From assembly GCF_000015045.1 (NCBI RefSeq), contig NC_008609.1, forward strand, positions 3,585,501-3,649,500: a stretch of 64,000 bases of DNA. The letters are read 5' to 3'. This DNA comes from Pelobacter propionicus DSM 2379. GTDB taxonomy: Bacteria; Desulfobacterota; Desulfuromonadia; Geobacterales; Pseudopelobacteraceae. Below, piece by piece: positions 17,873 through 25,808 of the stretch (positions within the stretch are counted from its first letter, which is position 1; every line of letters begins with the position of its first letter). Below the pieces are notes generated by a model. That model was not told the origin of the DNA. It made no database searches and saw nothing but the letters and a program-made list of their open reading frames with translations. The translations under genes were made by a program, and so were the position numbers.

Positions 17873-20112
17873 GATCTTTCTCCAATGCGCGCCGCCAGTT
17901 TTTCCCGCTGCCGGATGCGGGCAGCGTCCAGCAGCATCCTGCCGGCCCAGCGGTAGACGTTGAAGTCGCGCACCAGCATGCGCATGCTGTGCATCCGCTC
18001 GCGCTGTTCCTCTTCCGGCATGGTAAGCGCCCGATGGATGGCATCAGCGGTCTGTTCGATATGGTAGGGGTTGACAATCAGGGATTCGTGCAACTCATGA
18101 GCCGCCCCGGTGAACTGACTCAAAACCAGCACTCCCCGCTCATCCTCTCTGGCCGCCACGAACTCCTTTGCCACCAGATTCATGCCATCGTGCAGGCTGG
18201 TCACCACACAGACATCCGCCGCACGGTAGTATCGATTGACCTGTTCAGGTTCATGATGTTCGACCTTGAGGCAGATAGGCTGCCAGTTTCCACGGGAAAA
18301 ACGCTGATTGATCCGGATGGCCAGGTTGCGGACCTGTGCTTCGAATGTCTGGTAATCCTCAAGCGCCGAGCGGGTTGGGGCGGCGATCTGAATAAGGGTG
18401 AAGTTGCCCACCAGTTCCGGATGCAGTTCCAGCATTTTCTCCACGGCCCGGAACCGTTCCAGGATTCCCTTGGTGTAGTCCTGGCGATCCACCCCGATGC
18501 CTATTCTGTGGTGCACGGGAAGTCCCAATGCCGCACGCACTTCGCTTCGGCACTGCTCGACGGAAGGCAGATTTTTCTCCCAGGCGGGCGGCCACTGGAT
18601 CGAGATAGGATAGCTTTCCACCAGGGTCAGATTGCCACGTCGCGAGATGGTCGATGATTCATGTTCGATACGGGTTTCCAGATAACGATCAACGGTCTCA
18701 AGGAAATTCTTGCAATGGAAGGGGGTGTGGAAACCGAGGATAGTGCTTCCCAGCATCCCCCGCAGCAGCTCTTCCCGCCAGGGGCAAATACCGAACGACT
18801 CCGGGTTGGGCCAGGGAATGTGCCAGAAGGTGATTATGGTAGCCTTGGGCAGTGCCGCGCGGACCATGCCCGGTAGCAGAGCGAAGTGGTAATCCTGCAC
18901 CAGTACCACCGGATCGTCGCTGTCCGCCTCCCGAACCACAGCATCGGCGAAGCGCTGGTTGATGGCCACGTACGACTGCCAGTCGCTGGTACGGAAAATG
19001 GGGCGCACATGGGCGATATGACAGAGCGGCCAGAGCCCCTCATTGGCAAAACCGTAGTAGTAACCGTTTTCCTCTTCCGTGGTCAGCCAGATGCGGCGAA
19101 GCCGGTATTCGGGATGATCGGGCGGGACGGCCACCCGGTCATGACGGTCGACGGTCTCCCGGTCGGCACTGCCGCTACCGTGGGCAATCCAGGTCCCGGA
19201 GCAGGCGCGCATGACCGGTTCGACAGCGGTTACCAGACCACTGGCGGGACGGTTAACTTCGATGCGGTCCTCTTTTTTGAGGTGGATATAGGGTTCCCGA
19301 TTGGAAACCACGATGATCCGCTCTCCGGCCAACTGCTTATGCAACAAACTGCGCAGGGAATCGGGGCTCCAGGTAATGGTGGAGTCATCTGTGAAACGGC
19401 GCTCGACATCCATGCTCCGCAGCAGTGCCCGCAGGTCTCCCACCAGAGGCTGCAGTTCCGGATCCGGGACGTGCTGCTGCCCGAACGGGCGCAGGATCCC
19501 CTCGCCGCGCAGCATGGCCCGAACCCCTTCCATCCAGCCCCTCCAGCTCAGATGGGCCACGAATACCGTGATCAGTGAGATGACCACACCGAGTGCGGCA
19601 AACAGGGCGATGATATACTTGCGGGTCTCGGCGCTGCGGTGCTCGACAAAGCTCATGTCATGAACCAGCACCAGCCATCCGGAAAGTTTTCCCTCCAGGA
19701 ACAGGGCATGGGCTGAGATATGAACCGCCCCTTGGGGCAGATTCGACACGATCGTGGATTCTCGTAGTGACGGATGGGGAGGGGGACAGGCGCGGGCGGC
19801 GGGGAAGTTGGGGGTACGATAGACAAGCTTCCCATCTTCATCGCAATACCCGATGGCCAACAGACGTTCATCCTGAGCGGCGCGCAGGAACAGCGCCCTG
19901 ATCTTGGCCCTGTTTTCCGTTGCCAGGAACTCCTCCAGCGGTTCCCGCATGCTGCTGGCGATCATGCGGGAACGGATATCCAGGTCCCTGACAAACCAGC
20001 GCAGAGACAGCTTTTCCACCAACGGCACCACCGCAAAGGCCAACAGGGTCAGGGCCACGACGAGGGGAATAATGAAACGCAAAGACAAGCGAAGTGAACG
20101 AAGAGGCTTCAT
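17869..20112 (-). CDS. otsA: Trehalose-6-phosphate synthase with N-terminal membrane/extracytoplasmic module
   Basis: 747 aa, far longer than typical OtsA (about 460-480 aa). The GT20 domain spans about 265-735: VSNREPY, VQDYHFALLPG, FWHIPWPNPE, VDRQDYTKGILERF and LHDGMNLVAKEFVAA are all intact. The first roughly 240 residues form a separate unit: TM1 about 13-33, an extracytoplasmic region about 34-165 containing CDEDGKLVYRT, TM2 about 166-188, and a HAMP-like linker to about 238. This layout is that of a sensor-protein input domain, so the enzyme is probably membrane-bound and perhaps responsive to an external cue (inference). Start ATG 20112 is chosen because AAGGAG lies 5 nt upstream; the frame stays open to 20175. 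It forms an operon with otsB, overlapping by 4 bp. Confidence 0.93.
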   Translation of the reverse strand: MKPLRSLRLSLRFIIPLVVALTLLAFAVVPLVEKLSLRWFVRDLDIRSRMIASSMREPLEEFLATENRAKIRALFLRAAQDERLLAIGYCDEDGKLVYRTPNFPAARACPPPHPSLRESTIVSNLPQGAVHISAHALFLEGKLSGWLVLVHDMSFVEHRSAETRKYIIALFAALGVVISLITVFVAHLSWRGWMEGVRAMLRGEGILRPFGQQHVPDPELQPLVGDLRALLRSMDVERRFTDDSTITWSPDSLRSLLHKQLAGERIIVVSNREPYIHLKKEDRIEVNRPASGLVTAVEPVMRACSGTWIAHGSGSADRETVDRHDRVAVPPDHPEYRLRRIWLTTEEENGYYYGFANEGLWPLCHIAHVRPIFRTSDWQSYVAINQRFADAVVREADSDDPVVLVQDYHFALLPGMVRAALPKATIITFWHIPWPNPESFGICPWREELLRGMLGSTILGFHTPFHCKNFLETVDRYLETRIEHESSTISRRGNLTLVESYPISIQWPPAWEKNLPSVEQCRSEVRAALGLPVHHRIGIGVDRQDYTKGILERFRAVEKMLELHPELVGNFTLIQIAAPTRSALEDYQTFEAQVRNLAIRINQRFSRGNWQPICLKVEHHEPEQVNRYYRAADVCVVTSLHDGMNLVAKEFVAAREDERGVLVLSQFTGAAHELHESLIVNPYHIEQTADAIHRALTMPEEEQRERMHSMRMLVRDFNVYRWAGRMLLDAARIRQREKLAARIGERS

Positions 20113-20146
20113 GCATACTCCTTTGCAGCAGAGGTTCATACCCGGT

Positions 20147-20178
20147 GCCGTGCTCCCCCCGGAGGGGCGGAGCACGGC
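20147..20178 (-). other. Strong hairpin in the otsA leader
   Basis: A 10-bp perfect stem (GCCGTGCTCC with GGAGCACGGC) continues after a bulged G into a further 4 G-C pairs closed by a 3-nt loop. It lies about 35 nt upstream of the otsA start and its AAGGAG site. No T-run follows, so it does not look like an intrinsic terminator. It could affect mRNA stability or translation of otsA, or be an attenuating structure; its function is unknown. Confidence 0.6.
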
Positions 20179-20271
20179 TCGGAGGTCGTTCGTCGGAACG
20201 CATATGCATCATTATCGATATACCGCAGATTTTTCCATAGTTGTCGGTTCCTCAGCCTAGTCCCGGGATCG

Positions 20272-20736
20272 CTATGCTTGCAGGGGCAGGGGCTTGATCC
20301 CTTCCGCGGCGAGTATCCGCACCACCAGCTCCATTCCCTCCCGGACGCAGCGCCGCTGTTCGTCCGACAGCGTATCCAGCCCCTTGATCAGCATGGACTG
20401 GGCGACCTCGGGGGCATCGGCAAGGATCTTTTCTCCTGATTCGGTCAGGTTCAGCTCAACCACCCGGCGGTCCTGGCGGGAACGTACACGCGTGACCAGT
20501 TCCTTGGCCTCCAGGCGATCGAGGATACCCACCACCGTCGCCGGATGCAGGCACATGCGACGCGCCAGTACCGACACCATCAGTGGAGATTCGCATTTCA
20601 GGATCTTCAGCGCCCAGAGCTGGGGAGCGGTCAGTCCGGTATCCCTGACCACATCCTTGGAATACGCGCTGACAGCCTGATAAATTCTCCTCAGATTGTC
20701 GATGATATCTCCGATTACCTCTTTCCTGTCATCCAT
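20272..20736 (-). CDS. MarR-family transcriptional regulator
   Basis: 154 aa winged-helix regulator. The DNA-binding region reads LTAPQLWALKILKCESPLMVSVLARRMCLHPATVVGILDRLEAKELVTRVRSR in overlapping motif blocks (helix-turn-helix about residues 45-75) followed by the MarR wing RQDRRVVELNLTESG. Start ATG 20736 is preferred to the longer frame start at 20829, because the latter would lie inside the predicted promoter. The gene is divergent from the ClC channel gene and followed 159 bp later by otsA on the same strand, so either or both are candidate targets. The ligand is unknown. A self-repression operator is likely (see the palindrome at 20780). Confidence 0.9.
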   Translation of the reverse strand: MDDRKEVIGDIIDNLRRIYQAVSAYSKDVVRDTGLTAPQLWALKILKCESPLMVSVLARRMCLHPATVVGILDRLEAKELVTRVRSRQDRRVVELNLTESGEKILADAPEVAQSMLIKGLDTLSDEQRRCVREGMELVVRILAAEGIKPLPLQA

Positions 20737-20779
20737 GGTAGCTTCCCCCAAAATTGCCTTGACAAAATACACTTGCCGG

Positions 20780-20794
20780 GACAAATAATTTGTC
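20780..20794. promoter_or_regulatory. Perfect palindrome, candidate MarR operator
   Basis: GACAAATAATTTGTC is a perfect inverted repeat with 7-nt arms around one central base. It begins about 7 nt downstream of the predicted -10 box of the marR promoter and therefore covers the predicted transcription start, a classic autorepression position. MarR dimers bind palindromes of this size. A related half-site GACAAAA occurs at 20761-20767. Confidence 0.65.
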
Positions 20795-20800
20795 ACACAA

Positions 20801-20829
20801 ACTATATTGACACGCAGGCGCTTCGTCAA
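20801..20829 (-). promoter_or_regulatory. Predicted sigma-70 promoter of marR
   Basis: On the minus strand, -35 TTGACG (20824-20829) and -10 TATAGT (20801-20806) are separated by exactly 17 bp, each one mismatch from consensus. Transcription would begin near 20794, inside the palindrome at 20780-20794, leaving a leader of about 58 nt to the ATG at 20736. Confidence 0.65.
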
Positions 20830-20892
20830 GGCAATGTTTCATCACAACAAACGGCGGCCGACAACAAAGCCCTGCCTATCTCCACCCTCCAG

Positions 20893-20929
20893 CGCGAACA
20901 ACCGGCCCTTTCCCCGCCGGTTGTTCGCG
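20893..20929 (+). other. 14-bp perfect hairpin upstream of the ClC gene
   Basis: CGCGAACAACCGGC (20893-20906) is exactly complementary to GCCGGTTGTTCGCG (20916-20929), around a 9-nt pyrimidine-rich loop. It ends 16 nt before the GTG start and abuts the AAGGAT ribosome-binding site. No T-tract follows. It could be an operator, an mRNA stability element or a translation-control hairpin for the channel gene; the DNA alone does not distinguish these. Confidence 0.6.
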
Positions 20930-20945
20930 TTCCCAAGGATCTCCC

Positions 20946-22391
20946 GTGCGGCCAAACATATCCGAACAGTTCACCCTCCTCGCCAGCGTCGTCAAGTGGA
21001 CCTGCTATGCCTCGATCGTCGGCATCCTGTCAGGATGCGGCACAACCCTGTTTCTCTGGGCACTGGCCCAGGCGACCCGGCTGTTTGCCCTGATCCCCGA
21101 CTACTATCTGCTGCTCCCCGTTACCCTGGTCGTCTGCAGCCTGTTCGTCACCCGCTTTTCGCCGGCCAGCGTCTGTCGGGGAACCGACGCTATCATCGAG
21201 GCGGTCCACCAGAACATGGGGAGGATGCCGCTTCTCTCCCTGCCGATCAAGCTGATCGCCACGGTGGTCACCATCGCCGGCGGCGGGTCGGCAGGGAAGG
21301 AGTGCCCCAGCGCCCAGATCGGCGCCGGCCTGGCCTCGGCCTTCGGCCGCCTCATGAGGCTGGATGACGTTGACCAGCGCAAGCTGGTCATCTGCGGTAT
21401 CAGTGCCGGTTTCGCCACCGTATTCGGCACCCCCATCGCCGGCGCCCTCTTCGGCGTGGAGGTGCTGGTGCTGGGCCAGATGATGTACGATGTGCTCTTT
21501 CCCTCCTTTGTCGCCGGGATCATCGGTTTTCACGTGGCTTCCCAGCTGGGGGTTGAGTACCCCCACCTGGTGGCCAGCGCCATCCCCCGGCTCACCGGCT
21601 GGAGTTTCGCGGAGATGCTTCTGCTGGGAGTCTGGTGCGGCCTGATCGCCCTGCTGTTCATCGAAATGATGAAGTTGAGCAAGCGCCTGTTCAACCCGTG
21701 CGCCGGGAACGCGATCCCCAAGGCGCTCCTGGGGGGGACGTTATTGGCTCTGATCGGCAAGTTCCTCTCCACCAGCTACCTGGGGCTGGGGATCGACACC
21801 ATCGAGGCGGGGCTTAAGGGGACGGTGCTTCCGGTGGAAGCCTGGCTGGTGAAGAGCGTTGCCACCGCCATCACCCTCGGCAGCGGCGGCAGCGGCGGGG
21901 TGGTCACGCCGATCATGTTCATCGGCGCCTCGGCCGGCAACCTGTTCGCCTCGCTGTTCAACGAGCCGCAGATCGCGACCTTCTCTATCATCGGCATGGC
22001 CGCGGTTCTGGCGGGGGCGGCAAACACTCCCATCGCCGCATCGGTGATGGCCATGGAGCTGTTCGGCGCCGGAATCGCGCCCAATGCCGCCGTGGCCTGC
22101 ATGGTCAGTTTCCTGATCGTCGGCTACCGCAGCATCTACTCCAGCCAGGTCCTGGGTATCCAGAAGAGTACGTCACTCAAGGTGGAGACGGGGAAACCGC
22201 TGTCGCAGTTCCGGAGAGCCCGGGTCAACCACCGGGAGAAGTCCCTCGTGGGGCTGATCGAGCGGGGGACGCACCGGTTGCGGGATATCTCACGCCATGA
22301 GCGGCGCACCCCGCACAAAGAGGGGCGCACATCGATTGAGAGCGAAGGGACCGGCAAAGACACCGGTGTGAAGCAGGACAGCGGGGAATAA
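20946..22391 (+). CDS. ClC-family chloride channel/transporter
   Basis: 481 aa multi-pass membrane protein of the voltage-gated chloride channel family. Signature segments are GGGSAGKECPSAQIGAG, matching the GxEGP motif with its gating Glu though with Cys in place of the usual Gly, and GSGGSGGVVTPIMFIGAS with GNLFASLF near the second half. The length fits a ClC core without CBS domains, followed by a charged roughly 60-residue C-terminal tail. The start is GTG 20946 with AAGGAT about 6 nt upstream. It is divergent from marR and preceded by a 14-bp hairpin. Whether it is a channel or a Cl-/H+ antiporter cannot be told here. Confidence 0.9.
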   Translation: MRPNISEQFTLLASVVKWTCYASIVGILSGCGTTLFLWALAQATRLFALIPDYYLLLPVTLVVCSLFVTRFSPASVCRGTDAIIEAVHQNMGRMPLLSLPIKLIATVVTIAGGGSAGKECPSAQIGAGLASAFGRLMRLDDVDQRKLVICGISAGFATVFGTPIAGALFGVEVLVLGQMMYDVLFPSFVAGIIGFHVASQLGVEYPHLVASAIPRLTGWSFAEMLLLGVWCGLIALLFIEMMKLSKRLFNPCAGNAIPKALLGGTLLALIGKFLSTSYLGLGIDTIEAGLKGTVLPVEAWLVKSVATAITLGSGGSGGVVTPIMFIGASAGNLFASLFNEPQIATFSIIGMAAVLAGAANTPIAASVMAMELFGAGIAPNAAVACMVSFLIVGYRSIYSSQVLGIQKSTSLKVETGKPLSQFRRARVNHREKSLVGLIERGTHRLRDISRHERRTPHKEGRTSIESEGTGKDTGVKQDSGE

Positions 22392-22469
22392 GGCGGTGGA
22401 CGAAAGAGGGGGGCAGGAGTAGCAAGTTCAGGTTTCAGGCGTGAAAGCATCTGTTTCCGGGGATTCAGC

Positions 22470-23237
22470 TCATACGTCGGGGACGACCGAGTGCCGCGGC
22501 GGGTGAGAGTCGGGGCGGTCCATCTCCTCCAGGTATTTCAGCACGAAACGCTGGGCAGCCTCAACTGCCCGGGATATGTCCCAGTTCTCCAGGTTGCGCT
22601 CCTCCACAAGGTTGCTGATCCCCCTGATCTCAAGGCAGTCTACGCCGTAACGCAGGCAGACCAGGGCAACAGCTCCCCCCTCCATGTTCTCGGCCAGGGC
22701 GCCGAAGCGGTGCACCAGTTCCTCCCCCTTGAGGGTTGTTCCGCTGCAGGTGGAGACGGTCACGAAGCGCCCCCTGGCCAGGCCGATACCGCAGTAGTCG
22801 GCCAACTGCACGGCTTTTTCGGAGATATGGCAGGAGAGCGGGATCTCGTTGTAGTAGCGCCGGGTGCCCTGCACCAGGTAGGGAAGCTTCATCTCCCGCA
22901 GTCCCAGCCAGCCCAGGGAGGTGAGCGCCCCTTCGTCCCCCAGGATCTCCACGCTTGCCACCGCCAGGTCGCCGATGGCAAGCCCACTTCCCGGATAGGC
23001 GCCGGCGCAGCCGGTGTTGATCACCAGTCGCGGCTTGTGGCGCTCGATCAGGGCGGCGGTGGCTGCCGCGGCATTAATCTTGCCGACTCCGGCCACGCAG
23101 ATCACCACCGCTATGCCACCCAGCATGCCGTTCACGGTCGCAAAGGCGGGGGTATTCACCCGCGAGGCCGCCACCAGCGCCTTTTCCAAAAGCTTCGCTT
23201 CCTGGCGGACGGCGGTTATGATCAGGACAGGTCTCAT
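22470..23237 (-). CDS. mqnB: Futalosine hydrolase (nucleosidase family)
   Basis: 255 aa member of the purine nucleoside phosphorylase/nucleosidase fold. Motifs are GVGKINAAAAT, NTGCAGAYPGSGLAIGDL, AENMEGGAVALVC (the ENMEG ribose-binding signature) and EIRGISNLVEERNLENWDI, which resembles MqnB rather than MTA/SAH nucleosidase. Futalosine hydrolase releases hypoxanthine to give dehypoxanthine futalosine in the alternative menaquinone pathway. mqnD of the same pathway lies 3.4 kb away at 26634, supporting the call. It is the last gene of an engB-folE2-mqnB run. Confidence 0.82.
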   Translation of the reverse strand: MRPVLIITAVRQEAKLLEKALVAASRVNTPAFATVNGMLGGIAVVICVAGVGKINAAAATAALIERHKPRLVINTGCAGAYPGSGLAIGDLAVASVEILGDEGALTSLGWLGLREMKLPYLVQGTRRYYNEIPLSCHISEKAVQLADYCGIGLARGRFVTVSTCSGTTLKGEELVHRFGALAENMEGGAVALVCLRYGVDCLEIRGISNLVEERNLENWDISRAVEAAQRFVLKYLEEMDRPDSHPPRHSVVPDV

Positions 23238-23278
23238 GCTGGCGCTTCCCTCTGTACTGAAACGGGGCTGAACTCTGT

Positions 23279-24109
23279 TCAGCCTCTCCGGTCCAGTTCC
23301 ACGGCGGCATAGGCGGAATGGTTGTGGATCGACTCGAAATTCTCCGTCTCCACCGAGAACCAGGTGATATTCTCCATACCGGCCAGGCGGGAGTAAGCCT
23401 CACGCACCATGTCCTCCACAAAGCGGGGGTTCTCGTAGGCCTGCTCGGTGACGTACTTCTCGTCCACCCTCTTCAGCAGGGAGTAGAGCGGGCTGCTGCC
23501 GCACTGCTCGATCAACTCCACCAGGTCCTCGATCCAGATGAAATCCCGGTAGCGCACCCGTACGGTCATGATGCTGCGCTGGTTGTGGGCGCCATGGATC
23601 GCCAGTTCCCTGCTGCAGGGGCAGAGCGAGGTGAGCGGTACCCTGACCCCCAGGACGAAATCCAGGGTGTCGGTCAGGGAGGCGCTGAACTCGCAGCTAT
23701 ACTCCATCAGGCTCCTGGCGCCGGAAACCGGGGCACGCTTGTCGATGAAGTAGGGGAACTGGATCTCCAGATGGGCGCTGGCCGACCCGAGCCTGGCCTT
23801 CATCTCCTCCAGGATCGTCTCCAGCTTGTCCAGGGCGATCTGCTCGCGGTGGCGGTTGAGGATCTCCACGAAGCGGCTCATGTGGGTTCCCTTGAACTGG
23901 TGCGGCAGGTCCACGTACATGTTGACCCGCGCCACGGTGTGCTGGAGCGAGCGATTTTTGTCCATGACCACGATGGGGTAGCTGATGTCCTTGACCCCCA
24001 CCTTGGAGATAGGTATGCGGCGGTGATCCGGCCGCTTCTGCATGTCTGGCATGGCCTGGGCCGGGGAGCTGCCGGGCGTCGCGCCCGGTGTCGCTGTTTT
24101 CTTCTTCAT
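23279..24109 (-). CDS. folE2: GTP cyclohydrolase FolE2 (type IB)
   Basis: 276 aa. It converts GTP to 7,8-dihydroneopterin triphosphate, the first step toward folate and queuosine precursors. The GCYH-IB signature is present: VGVKDISYPIVVMDK near the N-terminus, the metal-binding Cys in SLCPCSRELAIHGAHNQRS, and ENPRFVEDMVREAYSRL near the C-terminus. The first roughly 30 residues are a low-complexity Ala/Pro/Thr stretch, so the true start may be internal. It is 15 bp from engB and 41 bp from mqnB on the same strand. A queF gene is also in this window, so part of the product may feed queuosine synthesis. Confidence 0.94.
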   Translation of the reverse strand: MKKKTATPGATPGSSPAQAMPDMQKRPDHRRIPISKVGVKDISYPIVVMDKNRSLQHTVARVNMYVDLPHQFKGTHMSRFVEILNRHREQIALDKLETILEEMKARLGSASAHLEIQFPYFIDKRAPVSGARSLMEYSCEFSASLTDTLDFVLGVRVPLTSLCPCSRELAIHGAHNQRSIMTVRVRYRDFIWIEDLVELIEQCGSSPLYSLLKRVDEKYVTEQAYENPRFVEDMVREAYSRLAGMENITWFSVETENFESIHNHSAYAAVELDRRG

Positions 24110-24124
24110 ATGCCTTCCTGACGG

Positions 24125-24727
24125 TTAAATCCGTTCTTCCTCCTGCGCCAGGGTCAGCCGCAGGACCTCTTTCCAGACGGCATCGCGCCCGTCGCGGGAA
24201 AGGGCAGAAAAGTGCAGCAGTTCGTTCCTGTCTCGCTTGATGGCGCTGGCGATCAGCGCGGTCTGCTTGGCACGTTCGACCTTGGAGAGCTTGTCGCACT
24301 TGGTCAGCACGAAAATCGGCGGGATGTCATAGGTCTCCAGCCATCCCAGCATCTGCAGGTCGCCGTCCGAGGGGATGCGGCGGATGTCCAGGATCAGCAC
24401 CACGGCCCTCAGGTTTCCGCGCCGGGCAAGATAGGTCTCGATCATGGGACCCCACTGCTTGCGCACATCGGGGGGGGCCTTGGCATAGCCGTAACCGGGC
24501 AGGTCCACCAGGGTCAGAACACCGTTGATGTCAAAAAAGTTGATCAGCTGCGTTCTTCCCGGCGTGGAACTGGTCCGCACCAGGGACTTGCGGTTGGCCA
24601 GTACATTGATCAGCGACGATTTGCCCACGTTGGAGCGCCCGACAAAGGCGACCTCCGGCAGGGTTTCAAGAGGATAATCCTTAGGTTTTACTGCGCTTTT
24701 TATAAACTCGGCCTTAATGACCTCCAT
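24125..24727 (-). CDS. engB: Ribosome biogenesis GTP-binding protein EngB/YsxC
   Basis: 200 aa TRAFAC GTPase involved in large-subunit assembly. The G1 loop is [13 protein letters not shown], the G2 region lies near [14 protein letters not shown]3 is DLPGYG and G4 is TKCDK. The length and the [19 protein letters not shown] segment match the YihA/YsxC family. It is the first gene of the engB-folE2-mqnB operon. A perfect -10 box (TATAAT) lies about 20 bp upstream, giving a very short leader. Confidence 0.96.
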   Translation of the reverse strand: MEVIKAEFIKSAVKPKDYPLETLPEVAFVGRSNVGKSSLINVLANRKSLVRTSSTPGRTQLINFFDINGVLTLVDLPGYGYAKAPPDVRKQWGPMIETYLARRGNLRAVVLILDIRRIPSDGDLQMLGWLETYDIPPIFVLTKCDKLSKVERAKQTALIASAIKRDRNELLHFSALSRDGRDAVWKEVLRLTLAQEEERI

Positions 24728-24747
24728 GGTAATCCTCCGTGAGCGGC

Positions 24748-24777
24748 ATTATACTGTTCCGTTCTTCACGGATACAA
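24748..24777 (-). promoter_or_regulatory. Predicted promoter of engB-folE2-mqnB
   Basis: Minus-strand -10 TATAAT (24748-24753), a perfect match, sits 18 bp from a weak -35 TTGTAT (24772-24777). The predicted start near 24741 leaves about 14 nt of leader containing GGAGG before the engB ATG. The weak -35 lowers confidence. Confidence 0.4.
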
Positions 24778-25225
24778 GCGCTTATTTCCCCGGCAGGGGA
24801 AAGAGCGAAATGCTGTGGTGTTCGAACCGCGGGTGTGCTATAGAGAGTTACGTATTGGTTCCTCTCCTCCAACAAACAGGTGACAGGTCCCGATGATACC
24901 GACTGATCCCGACATAGAGTCGCACAGGACACTGAGCGGTACGGAGCCGCAGGCTGTACTGATCTTGCCCTTCAACCCCGGGTTTGCCGGACGGAGAGCG
25001 GGGATTCGGCAGCGCAAGACCCCCGACCGCGACAATCCTTCCCACGGTATCTTCCCCTGCCTTACCAAGAACACAGACCTCACCCACTCAACCCACGTTT
25101 TCACCGTCTTCTCGAGTAGTTCACCAGGCAGCACCCCCATCATTCAGCCAAGGCAGGGCCACAGACACGTTAACCGTGAACCTCGGACACCCACGTCCGG
25201 CAACCACCATCAGGAGGAAATGCAC
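24778..25225. other. Intergenic stretch without a recognised gene
   Basis: This region lies between the divergent engB and ankyrin genes. A plus-strand frame from 24893 is in phase with the ankyrin protein, but its roughly 110 upstream residues are Pro/Ser/Thr/His-rich, show no ankyrin repeat, and lack a good ribosome-binding site, so I treat it as non-coding. No tRNA, GEMM-type riboswitch core, terminator or clear promoter pair was seen. Confidence 0.5.
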
Positions 25226-25648
25226 ATGGAAAGCGTAAACGCAAAAGATCGTCATGGACACACGCCGCTGATCAATGCCGCAAAAGAGGGACAGAAGGAA
25301 TTCGTCATGGATCTGCTGCGTCGCGGTGCGGACGTCACCGCCACCAGCATGAAGGGCAAGACCGTGCTGCACTATGCCGCAGCCAACGGCCACACCGAGA
25401 TCGTCCAGATGCTCCTGGAGAAGGGCGCCGGCGTTGACGTGCGCGACCGTGAAGGGCATACGCCGATCATGCTGGCAGCCATCTACGGCTGCAACAAGAC
25501 CATCCAGGCCCTGCTGGACGGCGGCGCCACCCCCTCCATCAAGACCTCGGCCGGCACCACGGCGGCCCAGTACGCTGAAAACAACAGCCACCCCCTGGCA
25601 GCCGCCCTGCTGAAGAAAGCCGAACGCGCAAAACCTGGCAACGCCTGA
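25226..25648 (+). CDS. Small ankyrin-repeat protein
   Basis: 140 aa made almost entirely of about four ankyrin repeats: DRHGHTPLINAAKEG, KGKTVLHYAAANGHTEIVQ, EGHTPIMLAAIYG and a degenerate last repeat AGTTAAQYAENNSH, each about 33 residues long. Such proteins are protein-protein interaction modules; the partner is unknown. No signal peptide is seen from the chosen start, so it is probably cytoplasmic. ATG 25226 is preferred over ATG 25220 because AGGAGG ends 8 nt before it, versus only 2 nt for the other. Confidence 0.85.
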   Translation: MESVNAKDRHGHTPLINAAKEGQKEFVMDLLRRGADVTATSMKGKTVLHYAAANGHTEIVQMLLEKGAGVDVRDREGHTPIMLAAIYGCNKTIQALLDGGATPSIKTSAGTTAAQYAENNSHPLAAALLKKAERAKPGNA

Positions 25649-25670
25649 TCGGATCGGACAGAACAGACCT

Positions 25671-25720
25671 GAAACGCGGATGTTCGCGGGGTGCACTTCC
25701 TCCCGCCTCATCCGCGTTTC
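25671..25720 (+). other. Long hairpin downstream of the ankyrin gene
   Basis: GAAACGCGGATG (25671-25682) pairs exactly with CATCCGCGTTTC (25709-25720), and an inner GCGGG/CCCGC pair extends the stem. It lies 22 bp after the ankyrin stop. No T-run follows on either side, so it is not a canonical intrinsic terminator, but it could block 3' exonucleases or act with Rho. Confidence 0.55.
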
Positions 25721-25808
25721 ACATTGACGCCCTCATCATGGACACCCTCTCCCGATTGATGTATACACATCATAGCGAGCAAACACCGCATTCACGAGGA
25801 GGTTACCC

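Noticed and set aside
20113-20175. Longer otsA start at 20175
   Set aside because: It would encode the hairpin region and lacks a ribosome-binding site; AAGGAG precedes ATG 20112.
24893-25225. N-terminal extension of the ankyrin protein
   Set aside because: In frame but low-complexity with no ankyrin repeats, and AGGAGG fits ATG 25226 better.
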